DNA from: Aquarana catesbeiana | Taxonomy: Eukaryota; Chordata; Amphibia; Anura; Ranidae | Assembly: GCF_042186555.1 (NCBI RefSeq) | Contig: NC_133332.1 | Coordinates: 232,854,515 to 232,918,514 of the forward strand | DNA: 64,000 nucleotides | Direction of reading: 5' to 3' | Part shown: piece after piece, positions 22,800 to 34,594 of the stretch | How the letters are laid out: each line of letters starts with the position of its first letter | Numbering within the stretch: position 1 is the stretch's first letter | Notes under the pieces: model-generated | The model's input: only the letters and a program-made list of their open reading frames with translations | What the model was told of the DNA's origin: nothing | Database searches by the model: none | Translations under genes and position numbers: made by a program

Positions 22800-23400
22800 C
22801 TGTTGAGTCGCCTGTCTCCCCCTGTGCTCCTTCTGGTCCCCCCCATGCTCCTCTGGTCCCCCCTATGCTCCTCTGGTCCCCCATGCTTCTCTGGTACCCT
22901 CTGTTCCTCTGGTACCCCCCTGCTCCTCTGGTCCCCCTATGCTTCTCTGGTCCCCCTATGCTTCTCTGGTCCCCCTATGCTTCTCTGGTCCCCTGCATGC
23001 TTCTCTGTCCCCTCGCATGCTCCTCTGTTCCCCCCATGCTCCTCTGTTTCCCCCCATGCTCCTCTGTTTCCCCCCATGCTCCTCTGGTTCCCACCATGCT
23101 CCTCTGGTTCCCCCGTGCTCCTCTGGTACCCCTGTGCTCCTCTGGTCCCCCACATGCACCTATGGTCCCCCACGTGCTTCTCTGGTCCCCTGTGCTACTC
23201 TTTTCTCCAGTGCTCCTCTATTCCCACATGCTCCTCTGGTCCCCCCACAAGCTCCTCTGGTCCCCCCACAAGCTCCTCTGGTCCCCCACATGCTCCTCTG
23301 GTCCCCCACATGCTCCTCTGGTCCCCACACAAGCTCCTCTGGTCCCCCACATGCTCCTCTGGTCCCCCACATGCTCCTCTGGTCCCCCACATTTCCTTTA
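22800..23400. repeat. Minisatellite, about 20-bp gctcctctggtccccc unit
   Basis: Tandem units of about 20 bp (variants gctcctctggtcccccaca, gcttctctggtccccctat). The array resumes at 24895-24990 after the inner hAT-like element, and occurs at 46310-47035 in the sister copy. Long frames on both strands are artefacts of the periodicity. Confidence 0.9.
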
Positions 23401-23714
23401 TTCCCCCATGCCCAGGGCCGGATTTGCCACAAGGCCACCAAGGCCAGGCCTCGGGGCCGATTAAAGTCGATTAAGGGCACCGGTGCCCTTAGAAATGATG
23501 GCCGCGAGCCGCCCACTACTGCGCATGCGCCGTTCCGAAGCCGGCCGGGCTCGGGAAAGCTCGTATGCACTCGGCTGGGCGGCGCATGCGCAGTAGCGTG
23601 ATTGCGCTGCCCGGCGCCATTTTTGAAAAGATCGACGAGTAATGTCAGCGGTGCGGTGGCGGGGGGAGAGAGATGACATCTCTCATTGCCCGCACCGCTG
23701 TTCCACCCTCCTCC

Positions 23715-24445
23715 ATCTGGTGGCAGCCAGGCAGCATGGCAAGTGACATCAACATGTGGTGGCTGCCAGGCAGCGTGGCAAGTGACATCTCCATCTGGTG
23801 GCAGCTTGGCAAGTGACATCTCCATCTGGTGGCAGCGTGGCAAGTGACATCTCCATCTGGTGGCAGTGTGGCAAGTGACATCTCCATCTGGTGGCAGCGT
23901 GGCAAGTGACATCTCCATCTGGTGGCAGGCAGGCAGTGTGGCAAGTGACATCTCCATCTGGTGGCAGCGTGGCAAGTGACATCTCCATCTGGTGGCAGCG
24001 TGGCAAGTGACATCTCCATCTGGTGGCAGGCAGTGTGGCAAGTGACATCTCCATCTGGTGGCAGTGTGGCAAGTGACATCTCCATCTGGTGGCAGCGTGG
24101 CAAGTGACATCTCCATCTGGTGGCAGGCAGGCAGTGTGGCAAGTGACATCTCCATCTGGTGGCAGCGTGGCAAGTGACATCTCCATCTGGTGGCAGGCAG
24201 GCAGTGTGGCAAGTGACATCTCCATCTGGTGGCAGTGTGGCAAGTGACATCTCCATCTGGTGGCAGTGTGGCAAGTGACATCTCCATCTGGTGGCAGCGT
24301 GGCAAGTGACATCTCCATCTGGTGGCAGGCAGGCAGTGTGGCAAGTGACATCTCCATCTGGTGGCAGTGTGGCAAGTGACATCTCCATCTGGTGGCAGCG
24401 TGGCAAGTGACATCTCCATCTGGTGGCAGGCATAGTGGCAAGTGA
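23715..24445. repeat. Minisatellite, 28-32 bp gacatctccatctggtggcag unit
   Basis: About two dozen tandem copies of ggcaagtgacatctccatct followed by ggtggcag and a variable cgt/tgt/gcaggcag tail. A related, more diverged array is at 38225-38465 inside another hAT-like element. Confidence 0.92.
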
Positions 24446-24772
24446 CACGCTCAGGGCTCCCGATGATTCTGCATTATGGTGAGTTGAACTATTTCATTTT
24501 ACATTACAATGTAAAGATAGAAGTAATGTGTTTCAATCATCCTGACACCATAACAACCATGGTGCTGGGGATGATTGAAGCACTAACACCAGCCATTGCC
24601 CTGAAAAATTGCCCTGAAAAATTGCCCGCAAAAAATCCTTACCCCTCGCGCGCTTACCCTGAAGTATTTTTAGTCTGTACAATTAAAGTCAGTTATTTTC
24701 AGTGTTCTTGTGTATGGAGATATGTTTTTAACTGATCTATTGTAGAAGTCATCGATAAAGGACAAGACTGGT

Positions 24773-24773
<1 letters not shown>

Positions 24774-24815
<42 letters not shown>
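24774..24815. repeat. (TG)n microsatellite
   Basis: About twenty uninterrupted TG dinucleotides followed by a G run. Confidence 0.95.
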
Positions 24816-24818
<3 letters not shown>

Positions 24819-25441
24819 GGGGGGCGGCATTGAAGGACTCGGCCTTGGGGCGGCAAAGGGAGTAAATCCGGGCCTGCCCATGCCCCTCAGTCCCCCGCAT
24901 GCTCCTCTGGTACCCCGCATGCTCCTCTGGTCCCCCCGTGCTCCGCTGGTCCCCCCATGCTCCTCTGGTCCCCCAGTGCCCCTCTGCCCCCCCCCCCCAC
25001 AGCGCTCACCTCCTCTCCATGGCTAGTTGTGCTGTGCGGGCTGAATAAAGACATGACCCTCAGGAGTTGGCACTGAGAAGCTCATCATTATACGATCCGG
25101 AAAACAGGCTGCCACAGACCACTATAACATAACCTTCCCCGACACTCGTTCTCCTGCTCTTTCCTTCCCCCGCTCTCCATCTATATTCCCCGCGGCAGCA
25201 GACAGGATGGAGAGCGGGGGAAGGAAAGAGCAGGAGAATGACTGCCGGGGAAGGTTATGTTATAACGGTCTGTGGCTGCCTGTCTTCCGAATCGGCCCGC
25301 ACTGCACAACTAGCCAGGGAGAGGAGGTGAGCACTGCGGAGGGTGGTGGCGGTCCGCTGTCACTGAAACCAGCCCACTGAGCCATCGGCCCACCGGGAAA
25401 CTCCCTATAGTCACGATGGCCAGTACATGCCTGTGTAGCAG

Positions 25442-25737
25442 TATAAATTTTTGCCAAAATTTATGAAGAAAAATTACTAATTTCCAATTTGTTTTAACAG
25501 AAGCATGCTTTTTTTTTTTTTTTTTTACAAAGTTTTCAGTTTTTTTTTATCATTTATAGCGCAAAAAAAAAAACCCAGTGGTGAATAAATACCACCAAAA
25601 GACAGCTCTATTTTTGTGGAAAAAAGGATAAAAATAAGTAATTGTCATTCAAAATGTGAGAGCACTGAAAGCTGAAAATTGGTCTGGTTAGGAAGGGGGT
25701 TTAAGTGCCCAGTGGGCAAGTGGTTAAGGCTCAAGTC
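25442..25737. repeat. TTAA MITE (CCACTT family), right half
   Basis: Continues the sequence broken by the hAT-like element at 22569 and ends gtgggcaagtggttaa. It holds the family hallmark gcgcaaaa...aataccaccaaaag. Confidence 0.7.
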
Positions 25738-26340
25738 CAAACTATAACCATGAAAAAAAAAAACATGAAATTGCACATAACCAGTGAATAAGGTTCAGCC
25801 TTCAAGAAAACAGGAACTGGTTAATTGATGACACTTCTTTCCACAGAATAGAGATCGAGATGAAAATTGTATTTCGCTCACCGCATGCCATACTGTCAGA
25901 TCTGTACAGCATTTTTCTGATCCCTTGACCTACAAGAACAGAAAACAGAGTCAGCAATAGTTTTATGCACATATTTTATACAGTGTAATGGGGCGACGGA
26001 TCTTTGAAAATAAAGCAAGGGGGGAATCTGGTAAAAAGAAACCCTTGCATTGACACCTTTTTCCCCCACACTGGAAGGGTTAAATACTCATTAAGCCTAG
26101 CGGTGCATAAATAAGAAGTAATACTTTCCTTATTTGTTGCTCCAGCATGGTCTCTCCAGTGGTGTGACCGCTCCTGCAAAGCCTCCTCTCTATGGCACTC
26201 CTGGTCACAATTGCCTTCCTGTCTCCTCCATGTACAATGCAGGGTTAAGTGCGCTGCATTGTATTTGAATTGTTTATGATGATGTCAAAGTACAACCGAC
26301 AGACAAGATAAGGATAAGAACAACTGCCTGTTCCTCTACC
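25738..26340. other. Unassigned DNA
   Basis: No gene, clear repeat end or RNA was recognised. Confidence 0.4.
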
Positions 26341-26348
26341 CCCTAGAC

Positions 26349-26738
26349 CAGAGGTCTCCAAACTTTCAAAACAAAGGGCCTTCAGATATTAGGGGGGCCG
26401 AAGTGTGGCCATTGGGCGTAGGAATGTCGGTGGGAAAAAACAATGCCCCATCTTTGGTGTCAGTGAAAGGAATTGTGCCCCATTGTTGGTGCCATTGGGA
26501 GAAATTGGGCCCCATTGTTGGTGTCATTGGGAGGAATTGCGCCTCATCATTTGCGTCAATGGGAGCAAATTGGACCTGATCATTGGTGTCATTGGGAGGG
26601 ATTGTCCCCTTCATTGGTGTCAGTGGGGGGAATTGCGCCCCACTGTTGGTATCAGTGGATGAAATGGTGTGTCAAGGGCTGGATAAAAGCAAACAAAGGG
26701 TCACATCTAGCCCCCAGGCCGCAGTTTGGGGAGCACTG
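26349..26738. mobile_element. Small hAT-like element with internal tandem units
   Basis: Ends cagaggtctccaaacttt and gcagtttggggagcactg; flanks ccctagac and ccttagac match at 7 of 8 bases. The middle (about 26440-26660) is a tandem array of about 33 bp units containing cattgttggtgtcattggga. Confidence 0.8.
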
Positions 26739-27010
26739 CCTTAGACATAATGAGCATTTAACCTTTGCAGTATGAGGGGCCCCACTGCTAGAGTAGGTTT
26801 TGTCTAATTCCAGGAGTTGGGGTTGAACCATTAAGGCAAGGGGTTTCCTAGCAGTCCTGTCACTAGTGAGTGACTACTCACTAGTGTGACGTTAATCTAA
26901 GGTTAGCCAGTCTATAGAGGTAGGAGGCTGGACAGCACAAGGCAGTTAATCTACCTACCTGTTAAGGTAGGTAATATAAATTTGCCTTTGGGGCCACTGT
27001 ACCAATCTAA

Positions 27011-27417
27011 TGCCGCGTACACATGGGCGGACTTTTTGACCAGACTGATCCAACAGACTTTTCAACGGACTTTCGACGGACTTTTGAACGAACGGACTTG
27101 CCTACACACGATCACACCAAAGTCCGACGGATTCGTACATGATGACGTACAACTGGACTAAAATAAGGAAGTTGATAGCCAGTAGCCAATAGCTGCCCTA
27201 GCGTGGGTTTTCGTCCGTCGGACTAGCATACAGACAAGCGGATTTTTCGACCAGACTCGAGTCCGTCGAACAAATTTGAAACATGCTCCAAATCTAAAGT
27301 CCGTCAGATTTTCAACCGAAAAAGTCCGCTGCAGGTCCGATAAGGCCCACACACGGTTGGATTGTCCGCCGGATTCGGTCCGTCTGACCAGTCTAGTCGA
27401 AAAGTGTGTACACGGCA
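27011..27417. mobile_element. Harbinger-type MITE (tccg-rich)
   Basis: Ends tgccgcgtacacatgg and tgtgtacacggca with TAA on both sides (27008-27010, 27418-27420). It is a compact relative of element 2 in the PLE gene and lacks the foldback core. Confidence 0.88.
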
Positions 27418-27420
27418 TAA

Positions 27421-27756
27421 GGGCTATTGATGGGGTTTTGCTTGCTTCCAACAGGTTTTGCTTTCCCATACAAGTATATAGAAAGTACAAACCAGCTTGA
27501 AGCAGGTAAAATGCAGCTCAGGAGATCAACTGCAGGTCAAATGCACCTGTCAATGAATTCAGAATGATCTCAGAAGTGTCTCAAACTGGTGTAATTGACA
27601 AAAGCCCAATGTCCTTTGACACCTACACTAAGGGACCATCTATAAACAGAATATCTCCCCAAGTTTTGTTTTACAGAGAAAATAGACAAAAATACTGCGC
27701 AAAATTAGGTGAGTCTGTCTGCTGGAATCTTAGTGTTTTAGTTTTGGCATCCCTTA
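27421..27756. other. Unassigned DNA
   Basis: Nothing recognisable between two MITEs. Confidence 0.4.
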
Positions 27757-28099
27757 GGCTAATTTTACACTTATGGCAGACCTTGCCATCCATCCTAAAA
27801 GCGATCTACGCTGTAGATCGCTTTTCAGAGACATTTCGGAGGTGATGAGGACTGAGGAGGCAATTTGTTGCCTGCTCACTGCCTGTTTTAAACATGCAAA
27901 GCCCACACCATGTTGCCGCAACCGCATGCATTGCACACCGCTGTAGAGAGGTTGCATCATGGCAATTAAGGTTTGCCATAAATCATTGCAGCTGTGTACA
28001 ACCCAGTCCAGCTGCCTTTGCAGCTTAAGGGGAAGTGGTAAATCTGTGGCACAACTGCCTATTGTTACCGTCCCCTGACTGCAAGTGTAAATGAGTCCT
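27757..28099. repeat. MITE, aggctaattttacactt ends
   Basis: The left end aggctaattttacactt and right end aagtgtaaatgagtcct are imperfect inverted repeats. The flanks TTA and TCA could be a decayed Harbinger-type duplication. Confidence 0.55.
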
Positions 28100-28481
28100 C
28101 ACTAGTCTGACCTCATTACAGTTGACTTTGAAGACAGCTGAACGATGATAAAAATCTAGTTCAAGGGAGTGTCTGCATGTTGGTTTTACACAGGATGCCA
28201 CCTCCACTGATAGTGGCGTACCATCCTGTCAACTGGAACCAGCTGGGTATTATCAATGGGTAATGGATGGATATTAGAATTTTCATCTTTCAGGTTCGTT
28301 TTATTGAAAGCAGCTTGTCCCATTCAGGTATAATTCACTCCCATTTATCATTTAGTCATTGGCAGTTAACAGTGGCCTTGTTAATACATACAAAATACAT
28401 TGTAAATGTAGCACTAAGGGTCCATTTACACCCTTCAATGCGGTGACACATGTATAATATACTGTACATTTTGGGTTATAT

Positions 28482-28825
28482 TTACACTGGGATTTTGCCC
28501 TAGTGCCAATGGCAGCAGCAGAAATCTGATAATCCCTGCTGCTGTTTTTTGAAATCTTTGAGCGGCAAACTGCGGCCACCAAGCCCATACACTTTAATAA
28601 CAAGTTGCTGGAGAGCGAGGTTATTCGTGGATGTTTAAATAAAATCCAATTTAGCAACGATCACCGCAGCCACAAATAGCTGCAGCCACCGGCAACCTAT
28701 CATTCAAGCGTATGGTCTTGGTGGCCGCAACTAGCTGATCACAAGTGTCAAGAACAGCAGCAGGGATCAGCAGATTCTTGCTGCTGGCATTGGCACCAAG
28801 GCAAAACGCCAGTGTGAATGTATCT
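28482..28825. repeat. Palindromic MITE
   Basis: Arms at about 28482-28605 and 28690-28825 are imperfect reverse complements (ttacactgggattttgccct against aggcaaaacgccagtgtgaa). Confidence 0.65.
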
Positions 28826-29049
28826 GTATTGCATTGAGTCATGCTGTGTTGGCTGCTTAATCATTTTAAATTAGCTGAAATGTATTATTGGTTCTGCTAC
28901 TAGGTGGTAGTGTGTGTTATGTTTAGTGTATTGTTCTTCCTTGTGGATCTACATGGTTATGATGTTTTTTCTTATCTTTATGTTCCTGTTTCCAAAAATC
29001 AAGTGTTCAGACATGTGCCCATAAAACACTTGACTGGCAAGTTTCACAT

Positions 29050-29390
29050 CTACAGCATTTTCAAAAGGACATTAGTATACACTCCCCCTGCCACACCCCC
29101 TTAAAGGAGAAAAAAAGGTTAATTAAATCCAGAAGGGCTTTTTTTACCACTACTATTCCTTTATGTTGGCTTTTAAAATGTACAAATGCAGCAATTTAGA
29201 AATTGGATGAAAGGTTTAGCGCTGGGAAACACTTTTTGAAAGATAAAAAAGTGCATATTGTATACTATATATAACTATATAGATCAGGCCAAAATGAGGG
29301 ACAAATGGAGGGGAAAGAGGGACAGAGGGACATTGCTCCAAATCGGGAACAGTCCCTCGAAATCAGGGACAGTTGGGAGCTATGCATTAG
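29050..29390. repeat. Dispersed repeat, cccctgccacacccccttaaa family, copy 1
   Basis: Shares with 30270-30400 plus 32222-32440 the block acaaatgcagcaatttagaa, then gagggacaaatg and cagtccctcgaaatcag, ending near gttgggag. Class unknown. Confidence 0.6.
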
Positions 29391-29430
29391 CAATGGCCGC
29401 TTACATATGTGAATATGGGTTTCGTATTAA

Positions 29431-29745
29431 AGCGGAGTTCCAGCCACAAACTTTTTTTTTTAAAGTCAGTATCTACAAACACTGTAGCTGCTGACTTTTA
29501 AGGACACTTACCTGTCCAGGGAGCCCGTGATGTCGCCCCCCCAGGCCGATCTGTGCATTGGATCGGGTGCAGGAGCCACCATTGTAACTAAGGGAAACCG
29601 GCAGTGGAGCCTTGTGGCTTAACCGCCAGTTTTCTACTGCGCATGCGCGAGTCGCGTGGCACTTTGTGAATGGCCAGCTTGTCCTCTGGGACACACACAG
29701 GTCCCATTGGGCAGGCATTAACCATATAAAACCCATGTAATTGCA
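29431..29745. repeat. TTAA MITE (AAGCGG family), partial
   Basis: TTAA at 29427-29430 followed by agcggagttccagcca, homologous to the left part of 34127-34594, including the cagtggagccttgtggctt segment. The right end was not found. Confidence 0.65.
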
Positions 29746-30047
29746 GTAGAGGAGTTACATTATTTCAGCACCCAGTCGCAGTGAGTGTACAAATTTAAAA
29801 AAAAAGTTGCTTGCAAGTACTGTATAATAGTTTTTTGGTATTCGATAAAATCATCTACTAAAAAAACCCTAATGGCAAATTTTTGTTTTTCAGGGACTAC
29901 ATTCATACTCCAGGTGAATGCTAATTTAGGGCAGTTTATGGACAAGGAAGTAAAATAAGATTTTTCTGTGCATTGTGACATAATTGTTTTTACAAGAACA
30001 GTTACCATTATACATTTTTTTTCACATCTAAAAGTTGTTCTAAACCA

Positions 30048-30210
30048 GGGGTAGGCAACCCTTCAGAGGATGAGATCAACCTGGACAACATGGAGAAAAA
30101 CAAAAATCCGCCGGGGGGGGGGAGGAGGGGTTGCGGTGATTACTAGGCAACAACCTTTAAAAAAAAAAAAAATTAAGCTCCCAATAAAAGGACAGCGTGA
30201 AGAGCACATA
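30048..30210. repeat. Possible hAT left end
   Basis: The sequence caggggtaggcaacccttca looks like a hAT terminal repeat. A matching right end was not found, so this is tentative. Confidence 0.3.
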
Positions 30211-30804
30211 GTGCACACCTCCCAACTTTTTGAGATGGGAACGAGGGACACCTTCTAGGAGCAAAGGTATGTAGGCTAAGGACACACCCCCCTACCACGC
30301 CCCCTTAAAGGAAATTTCTAGAAAAAAAAAAAATAGTCAAACCCACAAGTGCTTTTTTTTTTTTTTTTTTTTTTTACCATTATTCCTTTATATTGGGAAA
30401 AAAAGACCAGATGGCCGAACGCTAAAAATTAAACATATTAACTACTGAATCAAAAATTTTTAAATAAATCAAGAAATCAACAAAATATAAGCAGCCCGCA
30501 CCAAGAGTCTACAATACAAAACCCGAAATCATAATTAATTAAAATCAAAATTAATTTGGTGAAATCAAACTAAACCAGAAAACTAAAGTGGACAAATTTG
30601 AAATATGCTAATGTTGTGAAAATTAAATCACCTAGTGGTAAAAAAATTCAGATATAAATAATTAATATGCATATAAACAAAATGACAATAATGATCTTCA
30701 GATGTGGATCAATACACTCCACAATTGCAATATTCAGAGTGGCATATAATGTGAATCTGTTGATCATAAGTGAAATATAATAACATGCGTGATAAATATA
30801 AAAA

Positions 30805-31830
30805 CCGTATTTATCAGTGTATAACACGCACTTTTTTTCCCTGAAAATCAGGGGAAAATCGTGGGTGCGTGTTATACGCCGATCTCCACCGTCTGTGAGG
30901 GCCGCCGACATTGAACGAGCCGAGTGTACTGTGTACTTGGCTCCGCTCACAGTCACGCACAGTCCCGCCTCCTAGCCTTTACGCCCCGCCATTGGACCGG
31001 TGTTGTGTCCATCATAGGAGCCGAGCTAAGGTGCGGGACGGGGCCGTTACTGCAAGCGGAGCCGAGTACACGAGTACACTAGGCTCGGTCTATGTCGGCG
31101 GCAAGAGGAGCCGAAGATCGCGGCGGAGCTAAATTTAAATCAAAAACATGCTACAGATGGAAACTGAAAGGCTGCAGATGGACAGTGGAAGGCTGCAGAT
31201 GGACAGTGGAAGGCTGAAGATGGACAGTGGAAGGCTGAAGATGGACAGTGGAAGGCTGCAGATGGACAGTGGAAGGCTGAAGATGGACAGTGGAAGGCTG
31301 CAGATGGACAGTGGAAGGCTGCAGATGGACAGTGGAAGGCTGCAGATGGACAGTGGAAGGCTGAAGATGGACAGTGGAAGGCTGCAGATGGACAGTGGAA
31401 GGCTGCAGATGGACAGTGGAAGGCTGAAGATGGACAGTGGAAGGCTGAAGATGGACAGTGGAAGGCTGAAGATGGACAGTGGAAGGCTGAAGATGGACAG
31501 TGGAAGGCTGCAGATGGACAGTGGAAGGCTGAAGATGGACAGTGGAAGGCTGCAGATGGACAGTGGAAGGCTGCAGATGGACAGTGGAAGGCTGAAGATG
31601 GACAGTGGATGGCTGAAGATGGACAGTGGAAGGCTGCAGATGGACAGTGGAAGGCTGCAGATGGACATTGGGGAAGGCTGCAGGTGGACAGTGTGCAAGG
31701 CTGCATTGATGGGCATTTAAAATGTAAGTTTTTTTCCTTAAACTTCCCTCCTAAAAGTTTTTTTCCTTAAACTTCCCTCCTAAATTGGGGGGCGTGTCAT
31801 ACGCCGGCGCATGTTATACGCCGATAAATA
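30805..31830. repeat. MITE with tttatcagtgtataacacgc ends
   Basis: The left end tatttatcagtgtataacac and right end gttatacgccgataaata are inverted repeats. A GC-rich start is followed by a 21-bp minisatellite and paired tttttttccttaaacttccc segments. A truncated relative ends at 37365 (acgccgataaacacgg). Confidence 0.7.
31147..31690. repeat. 21-bp minisatellite
   Basis: About 26 tandem units of ggctgcagatggacagtggaa with a frequent c/a variant (gctgcag/gctgaag). Because 21 is a multiple of three and the unit lacks stops, long frames run on both strands. They have no protein evidence. Confidence 0.93.
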
Positions 31831-32489
31831 ATGGGTAAGTCCCAATACACTTGCAAAAAGAAGAGAGAGAATGGCCAGTGAATAATACGATCAACACTGT
31901 GATGAGAAGAAGAGTCCCTTATCCAATGAAGCGGAACACCCAAGGTGAGTAAGGTGTCTCCTTACCAGCTAAAAAGACCAATATGTTGGTCTCACCAAGC
32001 CCAGGGAATTGGGTCTCCCAAAAACCTTAAAGATAATCCAGGGCGGCTGCATCTGTATCACCAGAGAGAATATAAGGGACCGAGGGCTGCTCCGTCTGTG
32101 GTTGGCGGTATCATGGGTGAAGGAATTCAGCACATCCCGCTCCAGTAGTCTCCGTTCTAGTAATGAGGTAGTTCCGGTCGGGGGTCAGTAGCGGGGATGG
32201 TGTGAGGGTCTCGGGTAGAAGGGCTTTTGGAATTTACAAATGCAGCAATTTAGAAATTGGATGAAATGTTTAGCACTGGGAAACACTTTTTTGAAAGATA
32301 AAAAAGTGCATTTTATATACAACTATATAGATCAGACCAAAATGAGGGACAAATGAGGAGGAAAGAGGGACAGAGGGACTTTGTTCCAAATGAGGGACAG
32401 TCCCTCGAAATCAGGCACAGTTGGGAGGTATGCATAGTGTCTCACATTGGAGTCCTCTGCCCACCTTCACATCATTCCCCATTGTAGTA

Positions 32490-32890
32490 TTCACTGCCCC
32501 CCCCCCCCCCCACATAGCAGTGTCTGCTGTCCCCTTCACATCACCTTCCCACTATAGTGACCTCTGCCCCCCCATGGCAATGATCTCTGCCCCCCCACAG
32601 TAGTGTTCTGTAACCCCCAATGCAGTGTCCGTGTCCTCTGCCCCTTCATATCACACACCCCCATAGCAGTGTCCTCTGCCCCCCCCCCCCCCCGTAGTGT
32701 TCTGTACCCCCGCCCCCCCAATGCGGTGTTCTCTGCCCCCTTCACATCACTCCCCCCATAGCAGTGTACTCTGCTCTGCCCCCCCCCCCACACACACAGT
32801 AGTGTCCTGGTGTTCTGTACCCCCCCTCCCCAATGCAGTGTCCTCTGCCCCCTTCACATCACTCCCCCCATAGCAGTGTACTCTGCTCTG

Positions 32891-32921
<31 letters not shown>

Positions 32922-33010
32922 ACAGTAGTGTCCTGGTGTTCTGTACCCCCCCTCCCCAATGCAGTGTCCTCTGCCCCCCCCTCCCCCCACCACCACTGGA
33001 GTGTCCTCTC
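32490..33010. repeat. Low-complexity CCCC-rich tandem repeat
   Basis: A unit of about 120 bp (gtagtgtcctggtgttctgt, accccccctccccaatgcag, catcactccccccatagcag) occurs about twice in full, with older fragments to the left, separated by C runs and (CA)n. Confidence 0.8.
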
Positions 33011-33149
33011 TCCCCCCTCCAACAGTTACATAGCTACATAGTAGTTAAGGTTGAATAAAGACACTAGTCCATCCAGTTCAACCTGTTAAGGTGTACGTGT
33101 GTCAGTGTCGATAATCATTTCCCATATCCCTGTATATTGTGTTCCTTAA

Positions 33150-34050
33150 CCACTTGCCGACCGCCTCACGGAGATATACATCGGCAAAGTGGCACGGGTG
33201 CGCAAAACAATGTACCCGTATGTCGCGTCATCTGCGGGCGCGTGCCCGCAGATCCTGCGGACTTGATGTCCGCTGGTGGCCCGCGATCGTGGCACGGTGA
33301 GATGCGAGATGTAAACAAGGCATTTCCCTGTTCTGCCTAGCAACATGACATGGATCTACTGCTCCCAGTGATCGGGAGCAGTGATCTCTGTCATGTTCTA
33401 GTGAGCCCTTCCCCCCCTACATGCTGAGGGAACACGGTTAACCCTTGATCGCCCCCTAGTGTTTAATTCCTTCCCTGCCAGTGTCATTTACATAGTAATC
33501 AGTGCATTTTTATAGCACTGATCGCTGTATAAATGTCAATGGTGCCAAAATAGTGACAAAAGTGTCCGATCTGTCCGCCGCAAGGTCGCACTCGTGATAA
33601 AAATCACAGATCACTGCCATTACTACTAAAAGAAAAAAAAAATTAATAAAAATGCCATAAATCTATCCCCTATTTTGTAGACGTGATAACTTTTGCGCAA
33701 ACCAATCAATATACGCTTATTGTGTTTTTTTATTTACCAAAAATATGTAGAAGAATACATATTGTCCTAAACTGTGGAAGAAATTTGTTTTTTTATATAT
33801 TTTTGGGGGGATATTTATTATAGCAAAAAGTAAAAAAAATTAATTTTTTTTTTTAAAACTGTTCCTGTTTTTTTGTTTATAGCGCAAAAAATAAATACTG
33901 CAGAGGTGATCAAATACCACCAAAAGAAAGCCCTATTTGTGGGAAAAAAAAGGACGTCAATTTTGTTTGGGTACAGCGTCGCACGGCCGCGCAATTGTCA
34001 GTTACAGCGACGCAGTGCCGAATCGCAAAAAAGGCTTAGTCAGGAAGGGA
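33150..34050 (+). mobile_element. TTAA MITE (CCACTT family), most complete copy
   Basis: Begins right after TTAA at 33146-33149 with ccacttgccgaccgcctcac and runs to the gtcaggaagggagtaaa segment. It is embedded in CR1 sequence that resumes with ccaattgtggaagagagttcc. It contains the family block atttatagcgcaaaaaataa...taccaccaaaagaaa. The exact right end is uncertain. Confidence 0.7.
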
Positions 34051-34126
34051 GTAAATCCTTCCAATTGTGGAAGAGAGTTCCACATTCTTACTGCCCTGAC
34101 AGTGAAAAACCTCCTGCGTAGCTTAA

Positions 34127-34594
34127 AGCGGGATTCCAGCCAGCTAAAAAAAAAATTTAAAGTCAGCAGCTACAAACACTGTAGCTGCTGACTTTAAATA
34201 AGTACTTACCTGTCCTGGGTGCCCGCAATGTCGGCCGCCCGAGGCCGAACTGTCCCTCGGCTCTCGGGTCCCGGCACCGCCATCCTATGTAAGGCAAACA
34301 GGCAGTGGAGCCTTGTGGCTTCACTGCCAGTTTCCTACTGCGCGCGTGCGAGCGGCACAGCGATCTGTGAATGGCCCCGTGGTGTTTTGGGAACACACAC
34401 AGTTCCCAGAAGACAACGGGGCCGCTCACCGAGGAGAAGAACACGCCGCGGAATAGGAACAGGCAGATTAGGAAGACTGCCTAGCAACAAGGGTTTAGGT
34501 AAGTATAAAAAAATTTTTTTTTTCCAAATACTTTTTTTAAAAATGTTTTTAGGAATTTTGGTGGCATTTTTTTTTTCATGGGTGGCCCTCCGCT
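34127..34594. mobile_element. TTAA MITE (AAGCGG family), complete
   Basis: Ends agcgggattccagcc and ggccctccgct, with TTAA on both sides (34123-34126, 34595-34598). Removing it with one TTAA rejoins CR1 sequence gcgtagc-ttaa-ggttaaacc. The exact TTAA duplication supports piggyBac-type mobility. Confidence 0.85.

Larger units (their letters stand above)
23413..24876. mobile_element. hAT-like element inserted in copy 1
   Basis: Ends cagggccggatttgcc and ggagtaaatccgggcctg, with a perfect 8-bp duplication cccatgcc (23405-23412, 24877-24884). The matching place in the sister element (about 46911-46925) is uninterrupted, an empty-site proof. It contains a large minisatellite (23715-24440), a (TG)n run, and a segment (24455-24640) whose reverse complement recurs at 36080-36260. 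Confidence 0.88.
22570..25433. mobile_element. hAT-like non-autonomous element, copy 1
   Basis: Ends cagggctggactggg and ccagtacatgcctg, flanked by a perfect 8-bp duplication tgtagcag (22562-22569, 25434-25441). The 8-bp size and CAGG ends fit the hAT superfamily. It contains a minisatellite (22800-23400) and a second hAT-like element (23413-24876). Copy 2 of the same family is at 45409-47540. No transposase is encoded. Confidence 0.85.
30213..32445. repeat. Dispersed repeat copy 2, split by a 1.8 kb insert
   Basis: The left part (30213-30400, ending ccattattcctttatattggg) and right part (32222-32445) are contiguous in copy 1 (29050-29390). The intervening DNA (about 30401-32221) resembles Penelope-like terminal sequence at 31850-32220 and contains a MITE (30805-31830). 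Confidence 0.6.

Noticed and set aside
22730..23601. Frames of 220-244 codons rich in Leu/Pro/Trp
   Set aside because: Products of the gctcctctggtccccc array; the same happens at 46161-47109.
23715..24445. CRISPR-like regular repeats
   Set aside because: Units are directly tandem with no unique spacers, in a vertebrate-type transposon; it is a minisatellite.
23160..24448. Long minus-strand frames (419, 267 and 230 codons)
   Set aside because: They run through the 28-32 bp minisatellite and the 20-bp array in several frames at once; the periodic sequence simply lacks stops.
31135..31720. 190-codon frames on both strands
   Set aside because: 21-bp tandem repeat with no stop codon; no domain and no start context.
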